This document shows positions 57,184 through 64,000 of a stretch of DNA of 64,000 nt, in pieces. A model generated the notes under the pieces. It was not told where the DNA came from. It made no database searches and saw only the letters and a program-made list of their open reading frames with translations. The number at the start of each line of letters is the position of its first letter. Position 1 is the stretch's first letter. The stretch covers positions 2,046,001 to 2,110,000 of the forward strand of contig NZ_SMFZ01000002.1 in assembly GCF_004339565.1 (NCBI RefSeq), written 5' to 3'. Source of the stretch: Pseudonocardia endophytica. GTDB taxonomy: Bacteria; Actinomycetota; Actinomycetes; Mycobacteriales; Pseudonocardiaceae. The position numbers and the translations under genes are program-made.

Positions 57184-59446
57184 CGAACGCGGGTAGCGCG
57201 TACGGGTCGCGGAACGGGGCCCGCTCGGCGCGCTCGACCTGCACCAGTACGGACTGGGCCGTGCTGCCCTGGGTCAGCCGCGACGTCGGCCGGTCCTGGG
57301 ACAGCACGTTCGGGTTCCCGTGCAGCTCCGCCGATCCGGTCGCGGCCGGGTCGGCTGGCGTGTACCAGGCACCGGTGGCCAGGAGGGCGACGCCGGCGAG
57401 CACGTCGTCGGAGAGCACCGCACCCGCGTAGGTCTCGCCGCGGTCGTTGAACAGGCGGACCGCGTCGCCCTCGGCGATGCCGCGTGCTCGCGCGTCGGAG
57501 GCGTTGAGCACCACCGGTTCCCGACCGTCGATCTTGGACTCGCGGCTGACCCCGGCCATGTCGAGCTGGCTGTGCAGGCGCGACGACGGCTGCGGCGACA
57601 GCAGGTGGATCGGGTGCCGTGTGCCGGCGGTGCCGCTCCACTCGCTGCCGGGGACCCATGCCGGATGGCCGGGGCACTCGTCGTAGCCGTATGCGGCGAC
57701 GGTCTCGGAGTAGAGCTCGATCCGTCCGGACGGCGTGGCCAGCGGCGCGGCGTCCGGGTCGGCCCGGAACGCGGCGAACGGCGGCGGGGGAGCCGGCAGC
57801 TCGTAGCGGTGGTGCCCGCGCTCCCAGAACTCGTCGAACTCCGGGAGCGGGTGCCCGTGCTCGATCGACGACGTCCTGGCCGTCTCGTACATCGCCCGCA
57901 GCGCGCCCGCGTCGTCGAGGCCGCCGCTGTGCTCCTGCTCGACGCCGAGGCGGCGGGCGAGTGCGGCGAAGATCTGACGGTCGGTCCGGGCCTCGCCCGG
58001 CGGGTCGACCGTGCGCTTCATCGCGACGACGTAGGGCTCCTTCGACGCGGCCGCGATGTCGTCGCGCTCGAGCGACGACGTGGCCGGCAGGACGACGTCG
58101 GCCATCCGGGCCGTCGCGGTCCACCACGGCTCGTGCACGACGACGGTCTCCGGGCGTTGCCACGCCTCGACCAGGCGGTTCAGGTCGTGGTGGTGGTGGA
58201 ACGGGTTGCCGCCCGCCCAGTAGACGACGCGGATGTCCGGGTAGCGGTGGGCGGCGCCGTCGAACTCGTAGGTGCCGCCGGGATCCGACAGCATGTCGGT
58301 GAGGCGGGTGACCGGGACGCGCGCCGAGCACGGGTTCTTCCGGGCCTGGAACGCGGGCGTCCCGAACGGCCGGTACGTGTTGCCGGTGCCCGCGATGCTC
58401 CCGTAGCCGAACCCGAACCCGCCGCCGGGCAGCCCGATCTGTCCGAGACAGGCAGCGAGCGCGATCACCGCCCAGTACGGCTGCTCCCCGGACTCGGCGC
58501 GCTGCAGCGCCCAGGTCGCCGTGACCAGCGTCCGGCCGTTCGCGATCCGCCGGGCCAGGTCCTCGATCCGCTCGGCAGGCACACCGGTGATCGTCGCGGC
58601 CCACCGCGCCGTCCTGGCCCGACCGCCGTCGGCGCCGCGCACGTAGGCGAGGAACCGCTCGTGCCCGACGGTGCAGCGGCGCAGGAAGTCCTCGTCGAGG
58701 CGACCGGTGCGGTCGAGCTCGTGGACGAGCGCCAGCAGCAGCGCCGCGTCGCTGCCCGGACGGATCGGGAACCATTCGGCGCGCTCCGGCGCGTCGAAGC
58801 GCACCGGGTTGACGTTGACGAGCCGGGTGCCCGCGTCCAGCGCGGCGTCGAGCCCGAGGCGCGACGTGTGGTCGCCGGTCCCGCCGGACTCGATCTGGAA
58901 GTTCTTGGCGGGCACCCCGCCGAGCATCAGGACGGTGTCGGTGTGCTCGGCGATCTCGGCCCACGTCGTGACCTGGCCGGTCACCGAACTCGCGTCGCCG
59001 ACGACGTAGGGCAGCAGGTGGTCGGCGGCGCCGTAGCTGTAGTTGCCGGCGTGTCCGGTGAACCCGCCGAGGCAGGCCAGGAAGTGCCCGACCTGCGTCT
59101 TCGCGTGGTGCAGCCGTCCGGCACTGGACCAGCCGTACGACCCGCCGAACACCGACGACGGGCCGTGCCGCTCGTACGTCCTGCGCAGGGCGTCCGCGAC
59201 GACGTCCAGGGCGGTGTCCCAGCCGACCTCGACGAACGGATCGGCCCCCCGGCGTCCGCCGGACCCGTCGAGCCACGAGGCGCGGACGGCGGGCCGGGTC
59301 ACCCGGTTCGCGGCGTGCACCGCCTCCGGTACCGACCTCAGCATCGGTGACGGGTCGCCGTCGAGCTCGAACGGGACGGCCTCGGCCAGCCGGCCGTCCT
59401 CGACGCGCGGCCGGAAGGCTCCCCAGTGCGAGCTGTGGATCGTCAT
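57170..59446 (-). CDS. Molybdopterin S/N-oxide reductase (BisC/TorA family)
   Basis: 758 residues, DMSO reductase family. The molybdenum ligand region GGSYGWSSAGRLHHAKTQVG has the Ser of biotin-sulfoxide/TMAO reductases, not the Cys or Sec of formate dehydrogenases. Cofactor motifs: VLMLGGVPAKNFQIESGGTG, LGQIGLPGGGFGFGYGSIAG, MADVVLPATSSLERDDIAAA and HPIHLLSPQPSSRLHSQLD. No N-terminal [4Fe-4S] cysteines and no Tat signal, so it is a cytosolic BisC-type enzyme. Substrate could be TMAO, biotin sulfoxide or methionine sulfoxide; proximity to methylamine genes makes an amine N-oxide attractive but unproven. ATG 59446. Confidence 0.85.
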   Translation of the reverse strand: MTIHSSHWGAFRPRVEDGRLAEAVPFELDGDPSPMLRSVPEAVHAANRVTRPAVRASWLDGSGGRRGADPFVEVGWDTALDVVADALRRTYERHGPSSVFGGSYGWSSAGRLHHAKTQVGHFLACLGGFTGHAGNYSYGAADHLLPYVVGDASSVTGQVTTWAEIAEHTDTVLMLGGVPAKNFQIESGGTGDHTSRLGLDAALDAGTRLVNVNPVRFDAPERAEWFPIRPGSDAALLLALVHELDRTGRLDEDFLRRCTVGHERFLAYVRGADGGRARTARWAATITGVPAERIEDLARRIANGRTLVTATWALQRAESGEQPYWAVIALAACLGQIGLPGGGFGFGYGSIAGTGNTYRPFGTPAFQARKNPCSARVPVTRLTDMLSDPGGTYEFDGAAHRYPDIRVVYWAGGNPFHHHHDLNRLVEAWQRPETVVVHEPWWTATARMADVVLPATSSLERDDIAAASKEPYVVAMKRTVDPPGEARTDRQIFAALARRLGVEQEHSGGLDDAGALRAMYETARTSSIEHGHPLPEFDEFWERGHHRYELPAPPPPFAAFRADPDAAPLATPSGRIELYSETVAAYGYDECPGHPAWVPGSEWSGTAGTRHPIHLLSPQPSSRLHSQLDMAGVSRESKIDGREPVVLNASDARARGIAEGDAVRLFNDRGETYAGAVLSDDVLAGVALLATGAWYTPADPAATGSAELHGNPNVLSQDRPTSRLTQGSTAQSVLVQVERAERAPFRDPYALPAFVTRR

Positions 59447-59657
59447 GCGCGCTCCCCGTTGTCGGCCCCCATCGTGACGCATCCGCTCTCCGATGGGGCG
59501 CGCCGTCGGAGCAGGGTCACACGGTCCGCGCAGCGTAGGGCTGTCGTTCCGACAGAGTGTCGGACGCCGGGGCCGAGGTTTCGTGACGCTGTCGGAAGTG
59601 CCGGGCACCAGCGTGCCGTCATCGTCGGGGCCGGACCACGACGCACGGGAGCATGAG

Positions 59658-61025
59658 ATGAAGGACGTCATCGTCGTCGGCGGCGGCCTGGCCGGCCTGT
59701 CCGCCGCGTGGCGCCTGCGGCACACCGACGTGCTGCTGCTGGAGTCGGCCGACCGCGTCGGCGGCCGGGTCGAGTCGCAGCGCCGCGGAGCGCACTGGCT
59801 GAACTGGGGCGGGCACGTCTACGCGGGCGGCGACTCGGCCACCGGGTGGCTGCTGGACGACGTCGGCGTGGACGCGGCCGAGGTGCCGGGCTCGCTGGCC
59901 GGGCTGTCGATGAACGGGAGGACCCTGACCCGCGGCCGGGTGGAGACGTTCCCGTTCCGGATCCCGATGTCCTGGAACGACCGGTTCCACGTGGCCCGCG
60001 CCGGGCTCACGGTCCGGCTCGCCGTCGCCCGCTACGCGCGCGTGCTCGCCCGGCGGACCGGCGAGAGCGAGGCCGCCCGCCAGCAGCGCGTCTACGACTT
60101 CATGAACGACCGGTCGTTCGCCGACTTCGTCGGGGACCTGCCCGCGGACGCCCGGGCGCTGTTCGAGCCCACGGTGACCCGCTCGTCGGGGAACCTGGAC
60201 CAGATCGCGGCCGGTGCCGGCGTCGGGTACTTCAGCCTCGTCTGGAACATCGGTGGCGGGCTCAACCGCAACATCCTCGGCGGGCCGTCGACGCTGACCG
60301 GGTCGATCGCCGAGACGCTCGGCGAGCGCGTGCAGCGCGGCGCGGCGGTGCACGAGGTCGTCCAGCGGGACGCGTCGGTCGTCGTGCGCTACCGCCACGG
60401 CGGCGTCGACCACGAGGTCGAGGCCCGCACCGCGGTGCTGGCGACGCAGGCGCACGTCACCCGCCGGATCGCCGTCGACCTGGACCGGGACCTGCGCGAT
60501 GCGCTGTCGGAGATCGTCTACGGGCCGTTCGTGAGCGCCGCGTTCCTGACCGGCGAGACGTCGCCGCAGCGCTGGGACGACTCGTACGCGATCGCGACGC
60601 CGAAGCGCTCGTTCAACGTCGTGCTCAACATGTCCAACGTGGTGCACGGCGGCTCGTCCGAGCGCGTGCCCGGCAGCAGCCTGATGGTGTTCTCGCCCGC
60701 CGACGCCGCGCGCGCGGTGATCGACCTCGACGACGACGAGATCCTCCGCCGCTTCCGCACGGACCTGTCCGAGGTCCTGCCGGGCGTCGACCGGACGATC
60801 GTCGAGGCGCACGTCCGGCGCTGGCCGAACGGGTCGCCCTACAGCTTCCCCGGCCGCGCGAAGCTCCAGCCGACGCTGACCCGCCGCCGCGGCGGCCGCG
60901 TCGTCTTCCTGGCCGGCGACTACCTCGGCACGCTCTACACCGAGACGGCCGTGAGCACCGGACTCACTGCAGCACAGGACGTCCGCACCGTCCTGGCTTC
61001 CGAGCACGCCCTCCCCTTCTCCTGA
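59658..61025 (+). CDS. FAD-dependent amine oxidase / protoporphyrinogen oxidase-like
   Basis: 455 residues. The dinucleotide loop is DVIVVGGGLAGLSAAWRLRH followed by the RVGGR motif (ESADRVGGRVESQRRGAHWL) of the flavin amine oxidase family. C-terminal VVFLAGDYLGTLYTETAVST is the FAD-contacting motif. It differs from classical MAO and looks closer to HemG/PPOX-type oxidoreductases. ATG 59658 gives the proper N-terminus. It leads a plus-strand run with a DapA-family aldolase (13 bp gap) and a TRIC channel. An amine or amino-acid substrate is plausible; a role in heme synthesis is less likely since no hem genes are nearby. Confidence 0.82.
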   Translation: MKDVIVVGGGLAGLSAAWRLRHTDVLLLESADRVGGRVESQRRGAHWLNWGGHVYAGGDSATGWLLDDVGVDAAEVPGSLAGLSMNGRTLTRGRVETFPFRIPMSWNDRFHVARAGLTVRLAVARYARVLARRTGESEAARQQRVYDFMNDRSFADFVGDLPADARALFEPTVTRSSGNLDQIAAGAGVGYFSLVWNIGGGLNRNILGGPSTLTGSIAETLGERVQRGAAVHEVVQRDASVVVRYRHGGVDHEVEARTAVLATQAHVTRRIAVDLDRDLRDALSEIVYGPFVSAAFLTGETSPQRWDDSYAIATPKRSFNVVLNMSNVVHGGSSERVPGSSLMVFSPADAARAVIDLDDDEILRRFRTDLSEVLPGVDRTIVEAHVRRWPNGSPYSFPGRAKLQPTLTRRRGGRVVFLAGDYLGTLYTETAVSTGLTAAQDVRTVLASEHALPFS

Positions 61026-61038
61026 GAGGACCCGCACC

Positions 61039-61932
61039 ATGTCCCAGCTGTCCGGCATCCTGTCCGCACTGGTCACGCCGTTCGACGCGGACGGCCGCAT
61101 CGACGACACCCTGCTGCGCGCCGTCGTCGACCGCAGCATCGACGCAGGCGTCGGCGGTGTCGTCGCCTGCGGGTCGACCGGCGAGTTCGCCGCCATGACC
61201 GCCGACGAGCGCCGCCACGTCGTCGAGACCGTCGTCGAGCACACGGCCGGGCGCGTCCCGGTCGTCGCGCAGACCGGTGGGCTGACCGCCGCCGAGGCCG
61301 TCGGGCACTCCCGGCACGCCCAGGCCGCAGGCGCGTCCGTGCTGATGCTGGTCACGCCGTTCTACGAGCCGCTGACCATGGACGAGACGCTGCGTTACCT
61401 GCGCACCGTCGCGGGCGCCCTCGACATCCCGGTGATGCTCTACAACCTGCCGCCCGCCACCGGCGTCAACCTCGACCCGGACACCGTGGGTGCGCTCGCC
61501 CGCGAGGTCGGGAACATCGCCTACGTCAAGGACACCAGCGGCGACCTCGCCCAGGCCGGCCAGCTCGTGCGCTACCACGGCGACGTCATCTCGACGATCG
61601 TCGGCTGGGACAGCCTGGCGTTCCCTGCCCTCTGCGACGGCGTGGCGGGCGCGATGTGCGGGACGGCCAACGTCGTCGGAGCCGAGCTCGTCGCGGTGCA
61701 GCGAGCCATCGCGGCGGGCGACCTGGCCGGTGCCCGCGCCGAGTGGGAGCGGATCTACCCGCTGATCGACACGCTCCTGTCGACGGCCTTCATCCCCGGC
61801 GTGAAGGCGGCGCTGAGCGCCCGCGGTCTCCCGGTCGGCCCGCCCCGTGAGCCGCTGAACCCGCTCGGCGGCGAGGCACTGGCCCGCGTGCGGGCGCTCG
61901 TCGCGGCGCTGCCCGAGCCCGCGACCGTCTGA
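61039..61932 (+). CDS. DapA-family aldolase/lyase (dihydrodipicolinate synthase-like)
   Basis: 297 residues, (beta/alpha)8 barrel. Conserved: ALVTPFDADGRIDDTLLRA, VVACGSTGEFAAMTADERRH (pyruvate carboxylate-binding G-S-T-G), IPVMLYNLPPATGVNLDPDT (catalytic Tyr) and NIAYVKDTSGDLAQAGQLVR (Schiff-base Lys). The family includes DapA, N-acetylneuraminate lyase and keto-deoxy sugar-acid aldolases; the SGDLAQ tail after the Lys argues against housekeeping DapA. ATG 61039, 13 bp after the amine oxidase, so likely the same transcript. Substrate unknown. Confidence 0.88.
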   Translation: MSQLSGILSALVTPFDADGRIDDTLLRAVVDRSIDAGVGGVVACGSTGEFAAMTADERRHVVETVVEHTAGRVPVVAQTGGLTAAEAVGHSRHAQAAGASVLMLVTPFYEPLTMDETLRYLRTVAGALDIPVMLYNLPPATGVNLDPDTVGALAREVGNIAYVKDTSGDLAQAGQLVRYHGDVISTIVGWDSLAFPALCDGVAGAMCGTANVVGAELVAVQRAIAAGDLAGARAEWERIYPLIDTLLSTAFIPGVKAALSARGLPVGPPREPLNPLGGEALARVRALVAALPEPATV

Positions 61933-61940
61933 ACACGACG

Positions 61941-62594
61941 ATGGTCGGCGAGGTCCTGCGCGGGTTCGATCTCGCCGGCGTGTTCGGCTGTGCCGTCATG
62001 GGTGGCGTCCTGGCCCGCTCCCGCGGCCTCGACCCGGTGGGCTTCGTCGTGCTGGCGATCCTGTCCGGGCTCGGCGGCGGGATCATCCGGGACACGTTGC
62101 TGCAGTTCGGTCCGCCGGTCGCCCTGGTCGACCCCGCCTACATCGGGACGGCGTCGGCCGGGGCGCTGGTGGCGTTCTTCCTGCCGTTCGACGGCGCGTT
62201 GTGGCGTCGGTGCTTCCCGGTCGTCGACGCGTGCGCGGTCGGCTGCTGGGCGACCGCCGGTGCGCAGAAGACGCTCGGCGCGGGCCTCGCCTGGTGGGCG
62301 GCGATCCTGCTGGGGATCGTCACGGCCGTCGGCGGCAGCGCCGTACGAGACGTGGTGCTCGGCCGCATCCCGCTGATCTTCGGAGGGACGACGCTGTACG
62401 CGACGTCCGCACTCATCGGGGCCGCGACGATGGTGGCCCTGCACGCCGTCGGAGCACCGGCCGCCGGACTGGTGGCCGGCACGACGGTGGGTGCCGCCGT
62501 CACCCTCCTCGCCCGCTGGCGCGGCTGGGAGCTCCGCGGCGCCTACGCGTGGCGCGGTCCCGGGCGTCGGCGGGCGGAGCCGAACCGACCATGA
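61941..62594 (+). CDS. TRIC-type trimeric intracellular cation channel family protein
   Basis: 217 residues with about seven transmembrane helices and the duplicated YadS/UPF0126 motif: AILSGLGGGIIRDTLLQFGP in the first half and GIVTAVGGSAVRDVVLGRIP in the second (G-G-x-x-R-D). Prokaryotic TRIC proteins are homotrimeric K+/Na+ channels; some relatives (YicG-like) transport glycine. ATG 61941, eight bases after the aldolase stop. Its stop lies inside the terminator hairpin. Confidence 0.9.
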   Translation: MVGEVLRGFDLAGVFGCAVMGGVLARSRGLDPVGFVVLAILSGLGGGIIRDTLLQFGPPVALVDPAYIGTASAGALVAFFLPFDGALWRRCFPVVDACAVGCWATAGAQKTLGAGLAWWAAILLGIVTAVGGSAVRDVVLGRIPLIFGGTTLYATSALIGAATMVALHAVGAPAAGLVAGTTVGAAVTLLARWRGWELRGAYAWRGPGRRRAEPNRP

Positions 62595-62658
62595 TCGGTG
62601 ACCGCGTCCGGATCGGGGCGGTGGAGTGCCTTGACCTGGACCCGACTGCCGATCATGG
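62589..62658. terminator. Hairpin terminator between convergent genes
   Basis: CCATGATCGG (62589-62598) and CCGATCATGG (62649-62658) are perfect inverted copies; pairing continues imperfectly inward (CGCGTCCGG against its partner). It overlaps the TRIC stop codon and precedes the end of the convergent gene. It shares the ATGATC/GATCAT tips of the hairpin at 26883-26947. Confidence 0.6.
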
Positions 62659-62711
62659 GCGCGGGACGCGAGACGCGGGCGGGACGTCGGGCCGGACGAC
62701 GCGGTGGTGGA

Positions 62712-64000
62712 TCAGCGGCACGCCAGGTAGCCGGGCACCCGGAACGACCCGGTACGGAACGGCCCGCCACCGACGATGACCTGGCGTCCGTCCTGGATCT
62801 GGTAGACGAGCTGCGGCTGGGCCAGTGACGGGTCGCCGTGGTCGTCGATGCCGAGCGCGGTCTGGCTCGGGGTGTCGAAGTTGTAGGTGCCGTTGACGCC
62901 GCGGTAGGGCTCCGCGCGCAGGTGGGCGGCGACGCCCTCGCCGTCGGACAGGTCGCCGCAGGACGCCCACGCGCGCGCCACGCGCTGCATCCGGTCGTAG
63001 GCCAGCCCGGCGTGCGACCGGCCGGGGACGACGCCGAACCGGTCCCGGTAGCGGCGGGCGAAGCCGTGACCGACGGCGTCGGAGTACGTGCCGGTCGTCG
63101 TGGCCCACACGACGCCATCGGCCAGCGGGCCGAGGCAGTGGCGGAACGCCGGGACCGACGGCGCGTAGATGCCGTACGGGAGCGCGGTCGAGCCCAGCGC
63201 GCGCAGCGCGGTGACGGCCGCGGCGGCGTCGTCGACGAAGAAGCTGCCGATCATGACGGCGGCCGCGGGCTCCCGGACGGCGGTGGCGATCGCGCGGGTC
63301 CAGCCGTCGTCGGTGCCGGTGACGGGCACGACGTCGAGCTCCCACCCCTGCGCCTCGGCGTCCACGCGGGCCCGCCCGATGCCGAAGTCGACGCCGTGCC
63401 AGTGCTTCACGACGACAGCCAGGCGGTGCGACGGGGCGACCCACTCGCCGGAGTCCCGCAGCGCCGTCAGGAACTCGACGAAGCGCGGCGCGTAGCCGGT
63501 GTCGCTGGCGCACACCTGGAACACCCGGCCGAACCGGGCCGGGTCGCCGGAGACCATGCGCTCCATCGCGCCGCTCGTCGCGGCGTGCAGGTACGGGATT
63601 CCCGACGCCGCGGCGAGCTCGTGGCCGATCTCCTGCGCCGCGAGGTAGCCGGAGGTCAGAACGTCGACCCCGTCCCGGATCAGCGACCCGAACGCCGTCT
63701 CGACCGACGCGCCGCTGCTCACCTCCACGTCGCGTACGACGGCGCGGATCCGGCGTCCGCGGACGCCTCCGGCGGCGTTGATCTCCTCGATCGCCAGCCG
63801 CAGGCCGTTGACCATCTCGCGCCCGTCGTCGCTGCCGCGACCGGACAGCGGCAGCGCGGCCCCGACGACGAGCTCGCGCCGCGGAGCCGGGACCCGGGGC
63901 CTGCGCGTGACCGGTGCGTCCGTGGCCGCGACGAGGCGCCCGACGGACAGGTGCGCGTAGTGGGCGGCGGGGCCGGGGAGCGGGACGCAGATCAGGCCCG
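62712..64000 (-). CDS. Periplasmic-binding-protein-like protein, urea/amide type (5' partial)
   Basis: The frame is open to the right edge, at least 429 residues. The type I binding fold is clear: LVVGAALPLSGRGSDDGREM, RLAIEEINAAGGVRGRRIRA, GYLAAQEIGHELAAASGIPY, VVKHWHGVDFGIGRARVDAE and YDRMQRVARAWASCGDLSDG. It resembles the UrtA/FmdD/AmiC substrate-binding group (Peripla_BP_5). Notably, upstream of the binding domain there is no signal peptide but 40 or more residues of soluble sequence (PLPGPAAHYAHLSVGRLVAA, then a basic linker), so the domain may be a cytosolic sensor fused to something outside the window, in the manner of AmiC-like or fused regulators. Confidence 0.75.
   Translation of the reverse strand, partial: GLICVPLPGPAAHYAHLSVGRLVAATDAPVTRRPRVPAPRRELVVGAALPLSGRGSDDGREMVNGLRLAIEEINAAGGVRGRRIRAVVRDVEVSSGASVETAFGSLIRDGVDVLTSGYLAAQEIGHELAAASGIPYLHAATSGAMERMVSGDPARFGRVFQVCASDTGYAPRFVEFLTALRDSGEWVAPSHRLAVVVKHWHGVDFGIGRARVDAEAQGWELDVVPVTGTDDGWTRAIATAVREPAAAVMIGSFFVDDAAAAVTALRALGSTALPYGIYAPSVPAFRHCLGPLADGVVWATTTGTYSDAVGHGFARRYRDRFGVVPGRSHAGLAYDRMQRVARAWASCGDLSDGEGVAAHLRAEPYRGVNGTYNFDTPSQTALGIDDHGDPSLAQPQLVYQIQDGRQVIVGGGPFRTGSFRVPGYLACR

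Noticed and set aside
57170..59446. Formate dehydrogenase to finish the C1 pathway
   Set aside because: The metal ligand is Ser in a YGWSSAGR motif and there is no iron-sulfur Cys cluster, so it belongs to the S/N-oxide reductases.
61039..61932. Housekeeping lysine-pathway dapA
   Set aside because: No lysine genes are near and the sequence around the Schiff-base Lys suits other members of the family; kept as DapA-family only.

Overview
The window is a chromosomal segment of a very GC-rich actinomycete, most likely a Pseudonocardiaceae member (Pseudonocardia-like; inferred from base composition, GTG starts, translationally coupled genes, a mycothiol-enzyme-family protein, a SigB/SigF-type sigma factor and an actinobacterial Cys leader peptide). 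I see no tRNA, rRNA, insertion sequence, phage or CRISPR. Both ends cut through genes: a STAS protein on the left and a periplasmic-binding-protein-like gene on the right.

1-16 kb: two STAS proteins, then three small catabolic or detoxification units, each with a TetR regulator and palindromic operators. These are phosphotransferase/quinone oxidoreductase opposite an acyl-CoA dehydrogenase; TetR opposite an NmrA-like reductase and a cupin; and a Baeyer-Villiger monooxygenase plus TetR opposite a nitroreductase, an acyl-CoA synthetase broken by a one-base frameshift, and a mycothiol-enzyme-family protein. 15-20 kb: a GtrA protein, a secreted His-rich protein behind a CsoR-like copper operator, a secreted small protein, and a stress-type operon (GAF-ANTAR regulator, small protein, PoxB-like enzyme) with a SigF-like promoter. 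20-25.5 kb: a tightly coupled operon (acyl-CoA dehydrogenase-like, PIG-L deacetylase/methyltransferase, GT2, FAD reductase) behind another SigF-like promoter and next to a SigB/SigF-family sigma gene. 25.8-31.4 kb: DyP peroxidase, a 1-Cys peroxiredoxin preceded by a leader-peptide gene, and two MerR modules with 19-bp-spacer leaderless promoters, one of them a MerR-HEAT fusion. 31.4-40.4 kb: two histidine kinase/NarL-type pairs, a DUF418 protein, and a linalool-dehydratase/isomerase-like enzyme with an SCO protein opposite an acyl-CoA synthetase.

40.4-41.3 kb is non-coding and highly structured: fifteen 19-bp tandem units followed by inverted units, two plain hairpins, and a minimal second copy of the same hairpin. 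A third copy lies near 14.8 kb, so this looks like a dispersed REP-like family.

41.3-62 kb holds the main metabolic block. A six-gene membrane operon with an APC permease is followed by a near-complete N-methylglutamate pathway: gamma-glutamylmethylamide synthetase (GmaS), N-methylglutamate synthase (MgsABC) and N-methylglutamate dehydrogenase or its homologue sarcosine oxidase (four subunits), together with FolD and PurU to take the C1 unit to formate. A GntR/FCD regulator sits in the middle. The purU-mgsABC and gmaS-mgdABCD-folD promoters share a conserved layout of about 55 bp (TTGACW-N17-TTGCCT plus a 17-bp downstream motif), so the two transcripts appear to form one regulon. A molybdenum S/N-oxide reductase, an FAD amine oxidase, a DapA-family aldolase and a TRIC channel follow.
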